From Microbacterium sp. Leaf320 (GTDB lineage: Bacteria > Actinomycetota > Actinomycetes > Actinomycetales > Microbacteriaceae): 64,000 nucleotides of DNA. This document shows positions 49,810 to 57,491 of the stretch, piece by piece (position 1 is the first letter of the stretch; each line of letters opens with the position of its first letter). Where the stretch lies: assembly GCF_001423485.1 (NCBI RefSeq), contig NZ_LMOD01000003.1, positions 571,527 through 635,526 on the forward strand. Reading direction: 5' to 3'. A program made the position numbers and the translations under genes. A model generated the notes under the pieces. It saw nothing but the letters and a program-made list of their open reading frames with translations. It was not told the origin of the DNA and did not search any database.

Positions 49810-50961
49810 CGGACGGGTGTCGAGGCCCGCCTGCGGACGCCCGATCACGCCGTCGTAGGCCGTCGCGACGATCGCCACCCGCAGGGGCTCTGCCACCGCG
49901 GCGACCGCGACGGTGACGAGTGGGAAGAATCCGGCCCAGAACGCCGACTCGTGGCCGCCGACGAGCAGCAGCGCGCCGCGGCTGCCCGCCTGTTCCGCGA
50001 ATCCCCAGGCCGCATAGGCCAACGCATAGACGCCGAAGAGCAGCGGCCCGCCACGCCAGATCACGGTGACAGCGGCCCAGAGTCCTTCGAGTCGCATCAC
50101 GAGAGTGCGGGCGACGCTCATCGCGGCGCCGCGCGCCGCTCCCCCACCCCAGCGTCCGAACGACGGGGTCGAGTCGAACGTCGTTCCGAAGATCACACCG
50201 GCGACCGTCAACCACGCCGCCGGAACGATGAGGGCTGCGATGAGGATGCCGAACAGCCAGGTCGCGCCTTCCCAGACCGCGGCCACGGGCTGGAGGTTGA
50301 CGGCGAACCAGTCTCCGACGCCTTGCAGCCAGCCGACCGCCTCGCGATCCGCGAACCAGTCGAGAACGCCGTTCCACCACCGGGCGACCATCGTGAAGAG
50401 CATGAAGGTCCACAGCACCTCGGCGTATGTGGCGAGGATGACCGTCCACCGCGGCAGCCGATCGGCGAATCGGGTGAACAGCAGGCGCGCGATCAGGGCG
50501 ACGACGAGAACGGTCACCGGCAGCACGCCCACGGCGATCAGACCGCCGCGGTCTCCGATCTGCGCGAGGTCGTACCCCGAATCGGCCAGCGCGATCGCAC
50601 TCGCGATCCGGAAGAAGTCGATCTGATCGACGTCGAGAAGACCCCATGCAGTGTAGAACGCGAAAAAGGGCAGGATAGCCGCGAGCGTGGCCGAGCCGAA
50701 CTCGCGGATGCCGCCGGCATCCTCTCTTCGGCTGTGCGGCAGCGACGGCCGCACCGTGAGGTACATCGCGACATACGAGACGAGACGAGCGGCGACCGCG
50801 AGCGGCAGCAGCAGCAGACCGCCGAGCGTGGTGTGGCCCCCGACGAAGCCGGCGAGCTCGACGAGCACCCGGTGCAGAGCCTCGCCGCCGAGGTACCAGG
50901 CCATGAGCGCAGGCCAGTGCCTGGCGACGATGCGCCCGAACGTCCGGAGGGCCTGAGACAT
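49678..50961 (-). CDS. Polytopic membrane protein of unknown function
   Basis: Protein of 427 residues from the ATG at 50961 (MSQALRTFGRIVARHWPALMAWYLGG), with about eight to ten hydrophobic segments. The soluble C-terminal tail (about 25-45 residues, acidic) is coded by the stretch that overlaps gene 49324-49809 tail to tail. No family recognised. Together with the three anchored proteins it could form an envelope complex, as the four genes lie next to each other, but the opposite strand weakens this. Confidence 0.75.
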   Translation of the reverse strand: MSQALRTFGRIVARHWPALMAWYLGGEALHRVLVELAGFVGGHTTLGGLLLLPLAVAARLVSYVAMYLTVRPSLPHSRREDAGGIREFGSATLAAILPFFAFYTAWGLLDVDQIDFFRIASAIALADSGYDLAQIGDRGGLIAVGVLPVTVLVVALIARLLFTRFADRLPRWTVILATYAEVLWTFMLFTMVARWWNGVLDWFADREAVGWLQGVGDWFAVNLQPVAAVWEGATWLFGILIAALIVPAAWLTVAGVIFGTTFDSTPSFGRWGGGAARGAAMSVARTLVMRLEGLWAAVTVIWRGGPLLFGVYALAYAAWGFAEQAGSRGALLLVGGHESAFWAGFFPLVTVAVAAVAEPLRVAIVATAYDGVIGRPQAGLDTRPSGLDDEAGDVGVAPLDVETEGTLGVIRHQEDEQDPVRIRLDGA

Positions 50962-51021
50962 GTGCCCTACCGTAGCCGGTCGCGCTCGCCGGGCCCGCTC
51001 CTCCTCGCGGGTGCGACCGGG

Positions 51022-51082
51022 CACCGAGTCACCGAGTCACCGAGTCACCGGGTCACCGGGTCACCGGGTCACCGGGTCACCG
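51022..51082. repeat. 9-base minisatellite containing the P450 stop codon
   Basis: About 6.7 copies of a 9-base unit (GTCACCGAG, later GTCACCGGG). On the minus strand the first unit contains the TGA stop of the P450 gene (51079-51077), and the other copies continue downstream of it. Confidence 0.9.
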
Positions 51083-52420
51083 ATGGAAGGGACACCCGCC
51101 GGATGCCGGTGCGGATGCCGATCGCACCTTTCCGCCCGAGCGCGGCTTGGTGGGGAGTCGGCGGCGGTTGACGCCGAGTCCTTCGTCGAGGATCCGCAGG
51201 CCCGGGTCGCTCAGCACCGCGATCGCGGCGGCGAGGCCGGCGATCGCGAGCTTCTCTCCCGGGCAGCGGTGGCCGGTCGCCACGTCCGCGCCGCCGTGCG
51301 GGATGAATGCGGCGAGCGCCTCGTAGTCAGCGCCGACGTCGCGGAATCGCTCGGGGTCGAAGCGCTGGGGGCGCGCCCAGAACCGCTCGTCGGTGTTCGT
51401 GCCGAGGATGTCGAGCACGACACGTCCACCGGCATCCACCCGCTGTCCGTCGATCTCGATGTCGGCGATCGCCCAGCCGGGGAGCATCGGGACGAACGGG
51501 GAGATGCGGCGGACCTCCTGCGCGAACATGACCGACAGCGGACCGCCGACCAGGCTGCCCCGTTCATCGGCCTCGGCCGCGATCCGCTCACGCCAGTCGG
51601 GACGCTCGTGCAGCTCCTTCGCCGCGAACGCGACGAAGCGCGCGACCGCGATCATCGGACGGATGCTGTTCTGCAGCTCGACACCTGCGATGCGGGCGGG
51701 AAGCAGCTCGCCGTTCTGATCGCGATGGTGCGCCCACTGCTCGAGCGCGGTGCCTGCCTCGGCGCTCAGCGCGCCGTGGCGTACGGCCTCGATCAGTCGG
51801 GCGGAGTGGCGGTCCGACCACCAGCGGTTGGTCAGGGCCGCGATGTACTCCGGCGAGTAAGGGGACCCGAATCCGTCGACGATCTGCGCGAGCCGAGCCG
51901 CCCAGCGCGTCTTCGCGGCCGGAGTGCCCGGCACCCCGGCCCACCCCATGATCGCCCGGCCCAGCGCGCCGACCGCCGCGTCGTAGGCGCTGCGCGTGCC
52001 GCCGTGCAACCAGGCCTGCCGCTCGCTCTGCCACTCGCGCTCGAGCCACGGGGTCAGACGGTCGACCTGCGCGTCGTCGTAGGCGACCTCGACGAACGTG
52101 GCCTTGCGGTGCCTGTGCTCGTCGCCGTCGAGGCTGTGGACCGACCGATGCCCGAACAGACTCTCCTGCACGACCTGGGGCATGGCTCCGGAGCGCGCGA
52201 TGCGGCTCTCGTCGTAGAACAGCTCCACGCCTTCGACGCCGCGCACGAGCACGGCGTCGTCGCCGAGCAGGCTCATCGGAGCCGATCGCGCGCCGGGCCG
52301 CACTCGGCGCCAGATGCGCGGGCCCAAGCCGTAGCCCCGGGTGAGCAGAGTGGGGGCGTCGTCGTGCGCGAGGGCACCGAGTCGGCGTGCGGCGCGCGCG
52401 GGAAGGTCGATGAGTGCCAT
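51077..52420 (-). CDS. Cytochrome P450, CYP152-type fatty acid peroxygenase
   Basis: P450 of 447 residues with the features of the H2O2-using CYP152 family: Arg254-Pro255 in the I helix (SIRPMIAVARF) in place of the usual acid-Thr pair, ExxR at 302-305 (QEVRRISPFVP), and the haem loop GGADVATGHRCPGE with ligand Cys386. His95 (VHSLDGDEH) matches the His85 position of the alkene-forming OleT, where hydroxylating relatives have Gln. It probably hydroxylates or decarboxylates fatty acids. No redox partner gene is adjacent, which fits a peroxygenase. Its 3' end abuts a minisatellite. Confidence 0.9.
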   Translation of the reverse strand: MALIDLPARAARRLGALAHDDAPTLLTRGYGLGPRIWRRVRPGARSAPMSLLGDDAVLVRGVEGVELFYDESRIARSGAMPQVVQESLFGHRSVHSLDGDEHRHRKATFVEVAYDDAQVDRLTPWLEREWQSERQAWLHGGTRSAYDAAVGALGRAIMGWAGVPGTPAAKTRWAARLAQIVDGFGSPYSPEYIAALTNRWWSDRHSARLIEAVRHGALSAEAGTALEQWAHHRDQNGELLPARIAGVELQNSIRPMIAVARFVAFAAKELHERPDWRERIAAEADERGSLVGGPLSVMFAQEVRRISPFVPMLPGWAIADIEIDGQRVDAGGRVVLDILGTNTDERFWARPQRFDPERFRDVGADYEALAAFIPHGGADVATGHRCPGEKLAIAGLAAAIAVLSDPGLRILDEGLGVNRRRLPTKPRSGGKVRSASAPASGGCPFHR

Positions 52421-52486
52421 GAACCGACGTTCGCAGAGACACCGCCGCCGTTCCAGGGGGAGGCGCGGATGCGGTGCGTGTGGTAG

Positions 52487-52500
52487 CGCTCTGCAGAGCG
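52487..52500. promoter_or_regulatory. 14-base palindrome between the P450 and SRPBCC genes
   Basis: CGCTCTGCAGAGCG is a perfect palindrome in the 168-base divergent gap and could be an operator shared by the two genes. Confidence 0.4.
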
Positions 52501-52588
52501 GGCGAACCTGGGCCGTCGTGCCGCGTCAAGCCCCTGGGCCGAACCACGGCGAGCGCGAGAGCATGCCGGAACGAGAGAGGGAGCCGTC

Positions 52589-53026
52589 ATGGCGAAGAAC
52601 ATCCGCACGATGAACTGTCGACCCGCCGATGTGTTCGAGGTGCTCGCGAACGGCTGGCTCTACCCGGCATGGGTCGTCGGGGCCTCGCGCATGCGCGATG
52701 TCGACGAGACCTGGCCGCAGGCCGGCGCCGAGCTCCATCACTCTGTCGGCGTGTGGCCCGCGCTCCTCGACGACACGACGGTGGTCGAGGAGTGGTCACC
52801 GCCGAACCGCATGGTCATGCGCGCGAGAGGATGGCCGATCGGAGAAGCACGCGTGACGCTCCGCGTGCGCTCGTACGACGGCGGCACCATGGTGCGCATC
52901 GACGAAGAGCCCGTCACCGGACCCGCGGCCCTGCTGCCGAGCATCCTGACCGCGCCGATCCTGCGCGTACGCAATGCCGAGACCCTGTACCGGCTCGCCT
53001 ATCTCGCCGAGGGCCACGCCTCCTGA
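52589..53026 (+). CDS. SRPBCC (START-like) family protein
   Basis: Small protein of 145 residues with the polyketide-cyclase/SRPBCC pattern: CRPADVFEVLANGWLYPAWVVGASRM at the start (CRPxDVFxVL...W), a beta sheet, and a long C-terminal helix (RNAETLYRLAYLAE). Such proteins bind hydrophobic ligands. GAGAGGGAG precedes the ATG. It is divergent from the P450 gene, so it might handle a lipid substrate or product of that enzyme. Confidence 0.85.
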   Translation: MAKNIRTMNCRPADVFEVLANGWLYPAWVVGASRMRDVDETWPQAGAELHHSVGVWPALLDDTTVVEEWSPPNRMVMRARGWPIGEARVTLRVRSYDGGTMVRIDEEPVTGPAALLPSILTAPILRVRNAETLYRLAYLAEGHAS

Positions 53027-53089
53027 CCCGAGCCGTCACCCATATATTGGTCAGGAGCCGCGATCATCGCGGATGCGGAGGGATGCACG

Positions 53090-53911
53090 ATGATCGATGT
53101 GACGCAGTCCGGCTGGCGGAGGTTCTGGGAGAAGGGCGGCTGGTGGCGTGCGCTCGTCCTCGTCGTCGTCTACTTCGTCCTCTACAACGGCCTGTCATTG
53201 CTGCTGACTCCTCTGGCAGAGCAGATCACGGATCCGCAGAGCGCAGAAGCGATCCTGGTCTTCTACGTCATCCCGATCTTCGTGGGCAGCCTGCTCCTCG
53301 TCGGGTTCGCCCTCTCGGTCGGCTGGTTGCGAGAGATCTTCGGCCCCCAGCCGATCCGCGGGCGGGGGTGGATGTGGATCGCGATCGCCGTCGTGCTCGT
53401 GTTCAACGTGCTGCGCATGCTGTCGATCGATTACGGCGCAGCCGGGTTCGAAGTCGTCGCGACGTGGCTGTTGGCCGGCGTGTTCATCGGATTCGCCGAG
53501 GAGGTGCTGACGCGCGGGTTCGTGGTGAACCTGCTCCGCAAGGCCGGGCAACGCGAGATCGCCGTCGCCGCGATCTCCTCCGCGCTGTTCGCCCTCCTGC
53601 ATGCGGGCAATCTGCTCACCGGGCAGTCGCTGTTCGCGACGGCCATCCAGCTGGTCTACACCTTCGGATTCGGCGTCTGCATGTACCTCGCGATGCGGGT
53701 CACCGGCACGATCATCGCCCCGATCCTGCTGCACGCGAGCACCGACCCGAGCATCTTCCTGCAGACCGCCTACCCGGTCGAGGGCGGCCTCGGCGCGCTC
53801 GCGGGGCTCGGCAACCCGGCCGTCATCATCGTGGGCATCGTCCTGCTGTTCTTCATCCGCGGCGGGATCCAGCCGGCCTCGACCGCTCCGCAGTTCGACG
53901 CGAGGCGCTGA
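53090..53911 (+). CDS. CPBP-family intramembrane glutamic protease
   Basis: Integral membrane protein of 273 residues with about seven helices. The Abi/CPBP motifs are present: EEVLTRG with Glu137, Glu138 and Arg142, FALLH (Phe167, His171), and a third His in LLHASTD. Members cleave prenylated or other membrane proteins, or protect against bacteriocins. GGAGGG lies before the ATG and TATATT at 53043-53048 is a likely -10 box. The 16-base minisatellite begins 13 bases after its stop. Confidence 0.9.
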   Translation: MIDVTQSGWRRFWEKGGWWRALVLVVVYFVLYNGLSLLLTPLAEQITDPQSAEAILVFYVIPIFVGSLLLVGFALSVGWLREIFGPQPIRGRGWMWIAIAVVLVFNVLRMLSIDYGAAGFEVVATWLLAGVFIGFAEEVLTRGFVVNLLRKAGQREIAVAAISSALFALLHAGNLLTGQSLFATAIQLVYTFGFGVCMYLAMRVTGTIIAPILLHASTDPSIFLQTAYPVEGGLGALAGLGNPAVIIVGIVLLFFIRGGIQPASTAPQFDARR

Positions 53912-53924
53912 CGCTCGAACGCCT

Positions 53925-54036
53925 TCAGACGCGCGACTCCTCAGACGCGCGACTCCTCAGGTGCGCGACGGCTCAGATGCGCGACGGCTCAGACGCGCGA
54001 CTCCTCAGGTGCGCGACGGCTCAGATGCGCGACGGC
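53925..54036. repeat. Seven tandem copies of a 16-base unit containing the dehydrogenase stop codon
   Basis: Units TCAGACGCGCGACTCC or TCAGATGCGCGACGGC start at 53925, 53941, 53957, 53973, 53989, 54005 and 54021. The last one codes, on the minus strand, for the final codons and TGA stop of the alcohol dehydrogenase gene; each other copy carries the same TGA. The array appears to be a repeated amplification of that gene end. Confidence 0.92.
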
Positions 54037-55205
54037 TGGAGCACGACCTTGATGCAGCCGTCGTCTTTGCGCTGGAACGTGTCGTAGAGCGCAGGCGCAT
54101 CCTCGAGCGGCGCGGTGTGGGTCGTGAGATCCATGACGCCGAGCGGATCGCTGATGTCCTCGACCAGCGGCATGAGGTCGTCGATCCAGCGCTTCACATT
54201 GCACTGCCCCATGCGGATGCTCACCTGCTTGTCGAACAGGGTCTTCATGGGCATGATGTCGGCGTCGCCCGCATAGACGCCACTCAACGACACCGTGCCG
54301 CCACGGCGCACGACGTCGATCGACGCGTACAGCGCGGCCAGGCGATCGATGCCCGCCTTGTCGAAGACCTGTCGGGCCGCCGCGTCGGGGAGCAGGCCGA
54401 CTGCTTTCTGCACGAGCGAGACGCCGGGGTTGCCGTGCGCCTCCATGCCCACGGCGTCGACGACGGCATCCGTTCCTCGCCCTCCGGTGAGATCACGCAG
54501 CTGCTCGACGACGTCGTCGGTGAGCTCGAAGACCTCGGCGCCGTGACGCGCGGCCATCTCGCGGCGCTCGGCGACGGGATCCACCGCGAGCACCCGGTAG
54601 CCGCGGTGCGCCCCGACCCGGGCGACGAACTGCCCGACCGGACCGAGGCCCATCACCGCGAGCGTGCCGCCGTCGGGGACATCCGCGTACTCCACGCCCT
54701 GCCAGGCCGTGGGCAGGATGTCGCTCAGGAACAGGTAGCGCTCGTCGGGAAGATCTGCGGCGACCTTGATGTGGTTGTGGTCCGCGAGCGGCACACGCAG
54801 GAACTCGGCCTGCCCCCCGGGCACCTGCCCGTAGAGCTTGGTGTAGCCGAACAGGGATGCGCCGCTGCCGTATTCGGTGACCTGGGTCGTCTCGCACTGG
54901 GACTGCAGGCCGCGCAGACAGAAGAAGCAGTGGCCGCACGAGATGTTGAACGGCACGACCACCCGGTCGCCGACCTTCAGGTCGCGCACCGCGCTGCCCA
55001 CCTCGACGACGACGCCCATCGGCTCATGTCCGAGGATGTCGCCCCTGTCGAGGAACGGGCCGAGCAGTTCGTAGAGGTGCAGATCCGAGCCGCAGATGGC
55101 CGACGAGGTGATCCGGACGATCGCATCCGTCGCATGCTCGATGACCGGGTCGGGCACCTCCTCGACCGTCACGTTACGCGTGCCCTGCCAGGTGAGTGCC
55201 CTCAT
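54021..55205 (-). CDS. Zinc-dependent alcohol dehydrogenase (glutathione-independent formaldehyde dehydrogenase-like)
   Basis: Enzyme of 394 residues. Catalytic zinc ligands Cys38 (ICGSDLH) and His60-Glu61 (GHE) are present; the structural zinc site is Cys90, 93, 96 and 104; the NAD-binding loop is VMGLGPVGQ. Overall it matches the long-chain dehydrogenase group that includes formaldehyde dehydrogenases and S-(hydroxymethyl) thiol dehydrogenases. The exact alcohol is unknown. The stop codon lies inside a 16-base minisatellite. The desaturase gene upstream is on the same strand, 78 bases away. Confidence 0.9.
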   Translation of the reverse strand: MRALTWQGTRNVTVEEVPDPVIEHATDAIVRITSSAICGSDLHLYELLGPFLDRGDILGHEPMGVVVEVGSAVRDLKVGDRVVVPFNISCGHCFFCLRGLQSQCETTQVTEYGSGASLFGYTKLYGQVPGGQAEFLRVPLADHNHIKVAADLPDERYLFLSDILPTAWQGVEYADVPDGGTLAVMGLGPVGQFVARVGAHRGYRVLAVDPVAERREMAARHGAEVFELTDDVVEQLRDLTGGRGTDAVVDAVGMEAHGNPGVSLVQKAVGLLPDAAARQVFDKAGIDRLAALYASIDVVRRGGTVSLSGVYAGDADIMPMKTLFDKQVSIRMGQCNVKRWIDDLMPLVEDISDPLGVMDLTTHTAPLEDAPALYDTFQRKDDGCIKVVLQPSRI

Positions 55206-55283
55206 GTTCTCCTCCTCGTCGGATGTCGAGTGCCCACCCTCCCCCGCGTGATCCGCAGATGACAGAGGGTTGACAGGCGAACG

Positions 55284-56390
55284 TCAGTGAGAAGTCGTGA
55301 CTCCGATGTGCGCCCGCTGGTCCACGAGCGGACACGAGAAGACGTCGCGCTCCCCGAGACCCACACGGTTGATGTACCGGACGACGATCGCGTACGACGT
55401 GAACAACCCGACCTGGGTGTACCTGACGTCGTGCGCATCGCAGTAGGCCGCGACGATCGGCGCCGCCCTGCGCAGGTGCGGCCGGGGCATCGAGGGGAAC
55501 AGGTGGTGCTCGACCTGATAGTTGAGACCGCCCATCACGACGTCGAGCACGCGGCTCCCCCGCACATTCCGGCTCATCAGCACCTGGCGCCGGAGGAAGT
55601 CCAGGGTCAGATCCTTCGGCACCACCGGCATCCCCTTGTGGTTCGGCGCGAAAGCGATGCCCATGTAGAACCCGAACAGGCCCAGCTGCACCGCGAGGAA
55701 CACGACAGCGATGCCCGGAGACAGGACGATGAAGACCAACGTCACGAATCCGATCATCCGGATCGCGAGGAAGGCGATCTCGGCCCAACGCCGTTCCAGT
55801 CGACCCCGCGTGACCACCCGACGCACGCTGGACGCATGCAGGGAGAGTCCTTCGAGGAACAGGACCGGGAAGAACGCGAGTCCCTGGTGAGCCTGCAGCC
55901 ACGTGATCGCCGGGCTGTGATGACGCGCCACGGTCTCGGCGGTGACGGCGATCACCGGAAGCTCGATGTCGGGGTCGGCCCCGAGCTTGTTCGGATTCGC
56001 GTGGTGGCGAGTGTGCTTGTGCTGCCACCATCCGTAGCTCATGCCCACGAGCAGATCGCCGAGGACGATGCTGACCCAGTCGTTCCACCGCCCCGACACG
56101 AAGATCTGCCGGTGGGCGGCGTCATGCCCGAGGAACGCGATCTGGGTGAAGACGATCGCGAGCACGGCGGCGGTGAACAGCTGCCACCACGTGTCGCCGA
56201 TCCACACGAAGGCCGTGAGGCTGACCGCGACTACGAGCGGAGCGGCGATCAGCTTCGTCCAGTAGTAGCCGTACCGACGGCGCAGCAGGCCGCGTTCGCG
56301 GATCTGCTGCGCCAGCTCGGTGAAGGTGCTGGATCCGCCCCTGGCGCTGTCGCGTGGCCGGGTACGGACGGTCGGACGGATGCCGTCCAT
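55284..56390 (-). CDS. Membrane fatty acid desaturase
   Basis: Di-iron membrane desaturase of 368 residues from the ATG at 56390 (GGAGAAGAGG upstream). The three His boxes are visible: GHDAAHR, QHKHTRHH and NYQVEHHLFP. The QxxHH form of the third box is typical of front-end/acyl-lipid desaturases. Four to six hydrophobic segments surround them. It would introduce a double bond into membrane acyl chains, perhaps to adjust fluidity; a fatty-acid-acting P450 lies a few genes away. Confidence 0.93.
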   Translation of the reverse strand: MDGIRPTVRTRPRDSARGGSSTFTELAQQIRERGLLRRRYGYYWTKLIAAPLVVAVSLTAFVWIGDTWWQLFTAAVLAIVFTQIAFLGHDAAHRQIFVSGRWNDWVSIVLGDLLVGMSYGWWQHKHTRHHANPNKLGADPDIELPVIAVTAETVARHHSPAITWLQAHQGLAFFPVLFLEGLSLHASSVRRVVTRGRLERRWAEIAFLAIRMIGFVTLVFIVLSPGIAVVFLAVQLGLFGFYMGIAFAPNHKGMPVVPKDLTLDFLRRQVLMSRNVRGSRVLDVVMGGLNYQVEHHLFPSMPRPHLRRAAPIVAAYCDAHDVRYTQVGLFTSYAIVVRYINRVGLGERDVFSCPLVDQRAHIGVTTSH

Positions 56391-56418
56391 GATGACCTCT
56401 TCTCCGGTGTCGTCCGCT

Positions 56419-56937
56419 CTAGGAGCGGAAGGCACCGCCCTCTTCGACCCAGTCCTCGATGCGCGCATCGTCATCGAGGACGGCGGCGGTCGGTCGGCGG
56501 GCGAAGACCACCGATTCGGCGAGAGCCGCGACGGATGCCGCCCGCACCTGCTCACGGTCGGTGGCGTCCCGGAAACGCATGGCCGCGATCTCGCGAGCGG
56601 CCACGAGGGCCCCGCTGATCTCGGCGAGGCGTTCCGCGATGACGGCAGCGAGGCCGTCGCGGAGTTCTTCCAGGTTGGTGTTCGCGATCTCCAGACGACG
56701 ATCGGCGACATGGAGCTCGACGGTCGGGAATCCGTTCGCGGACAGGTGGGCGCGCGTCTCGCTGCCCTGGATCGCGGCGACCTCGTCGCGATCGGTCTTG
56801 CGCGTGAACACCGCTTCGACGGTGTAGCGGTCGGGAGCGTCGTCGGTCATCAGGGCCGCCGGAAGCGAGCCGATGAGGATGGATTCCAGACCCAGCAGTT
56901 CGGAGCTCTGCCCCGCGATCTTCAATTGTGCGTTCAT
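56419..56937 (-). CDS. Hypothetical protein
   Basis: Protein of 172 residues, soluble, with a mixed alpha/beta N-terminal part (RYTVEAVFTRKTDRDEVAAIQG, PTVELHVADRRLEIANTN) and a long helical C-terminal half rich in Ala, Glu and Arg. I recognise no family. It precedes the desaturase gene on the same strand with a 28-base gap, so co-transcription is likely. Confidence 0.6.
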   Translation of the reverse strand: MNAQLKIAGQSSELLGLESILIGSLPAALMTDDAPDRYTVEAVFTRKTDRDEVAAIQGSETRAHLSANGFPTVELHVADRRLEIANTNLEELRDGLAAVIAERLAEISGALVAAREIAAMRFRDATDREQVRAASVAALAESVVFARRPTAAVLDDDARIEDWVEEGGAFRS

Positions 56938-57112
56938 GTGCTGACGTTACGCCTGCATGCTGTGTGCGCTCACAGTCTCAGAGCCCTTTTCGCGCCCCTC
57001 TGCCGCCCGTTCCGCACCCGGCCCTCAGCGATATATGGGACACTGGACCCACCACCGATGATCATCCGATCGCGCCTCATCGCAGGGGTCGTGGCGAACC
57101 GAGGAGATCATC

Positions 57113-57457
57113 ATGGGAAAGCTCGTCTACGAAGGAAGCGTCAAGGCCGATATCGAGGACCGCGCCCTCACGCACCTGCAGCTGGTCATGACAGCGAAGC
57201 TGCGCCGGGGCGAACCCTTCGCCTTCACCTGGCGTGAGGACATGAGCGTCGGCGGCGGCCGCACGACCGTCTGGGTGCACGCGGGAAGCTCCCTGGTCTT
57301 CAAATACAGCGGCAGCCGGCAGCCGTCGATCAATCGCGCCTGGGTCGAGGCCCTGGCGTTCACGGCGAGCGCTCCGAGCGGCCTGTACCTCGTGCACGAG
57401 CCCGCGGAGGGCAGCGCCCCTCCCGCAGAGCGCCTGGACGCTCCCGCGCACGCCTGA
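57113..57457 (+). CDS. Microbacteriaceae-type small protein (DUF7882-like)
   Basis: Protein of 114 residues beginning MGKLVYEGSVKADIEDRALTHLQ, with LRRGEPFAFTW and TTVWVHAGSSLVFKYSG. This pattern is common in Microbacteriaceae, where it is often mislabelled ATP-dependent DNA ligase although no ligase motif is present; it is probably a DUF7882 protein of unknown function. GAGGAG lies before the ATG. Confidence 0.78.
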   Translation: MGKLVYEGSVKADIEDRALTHLQLVMTAKLRRGEPFAFTWREDMSVGGGRTTVWVHAGSSLVFKYSGSRQPSINRAWVEALAFTASAPSGLYLVHEPAEGSAPPAERLDAPAHA

Positions 57458-57491
57458 CTCCGCGCACGCCGGACTCGGGGAGAATGGGGAG

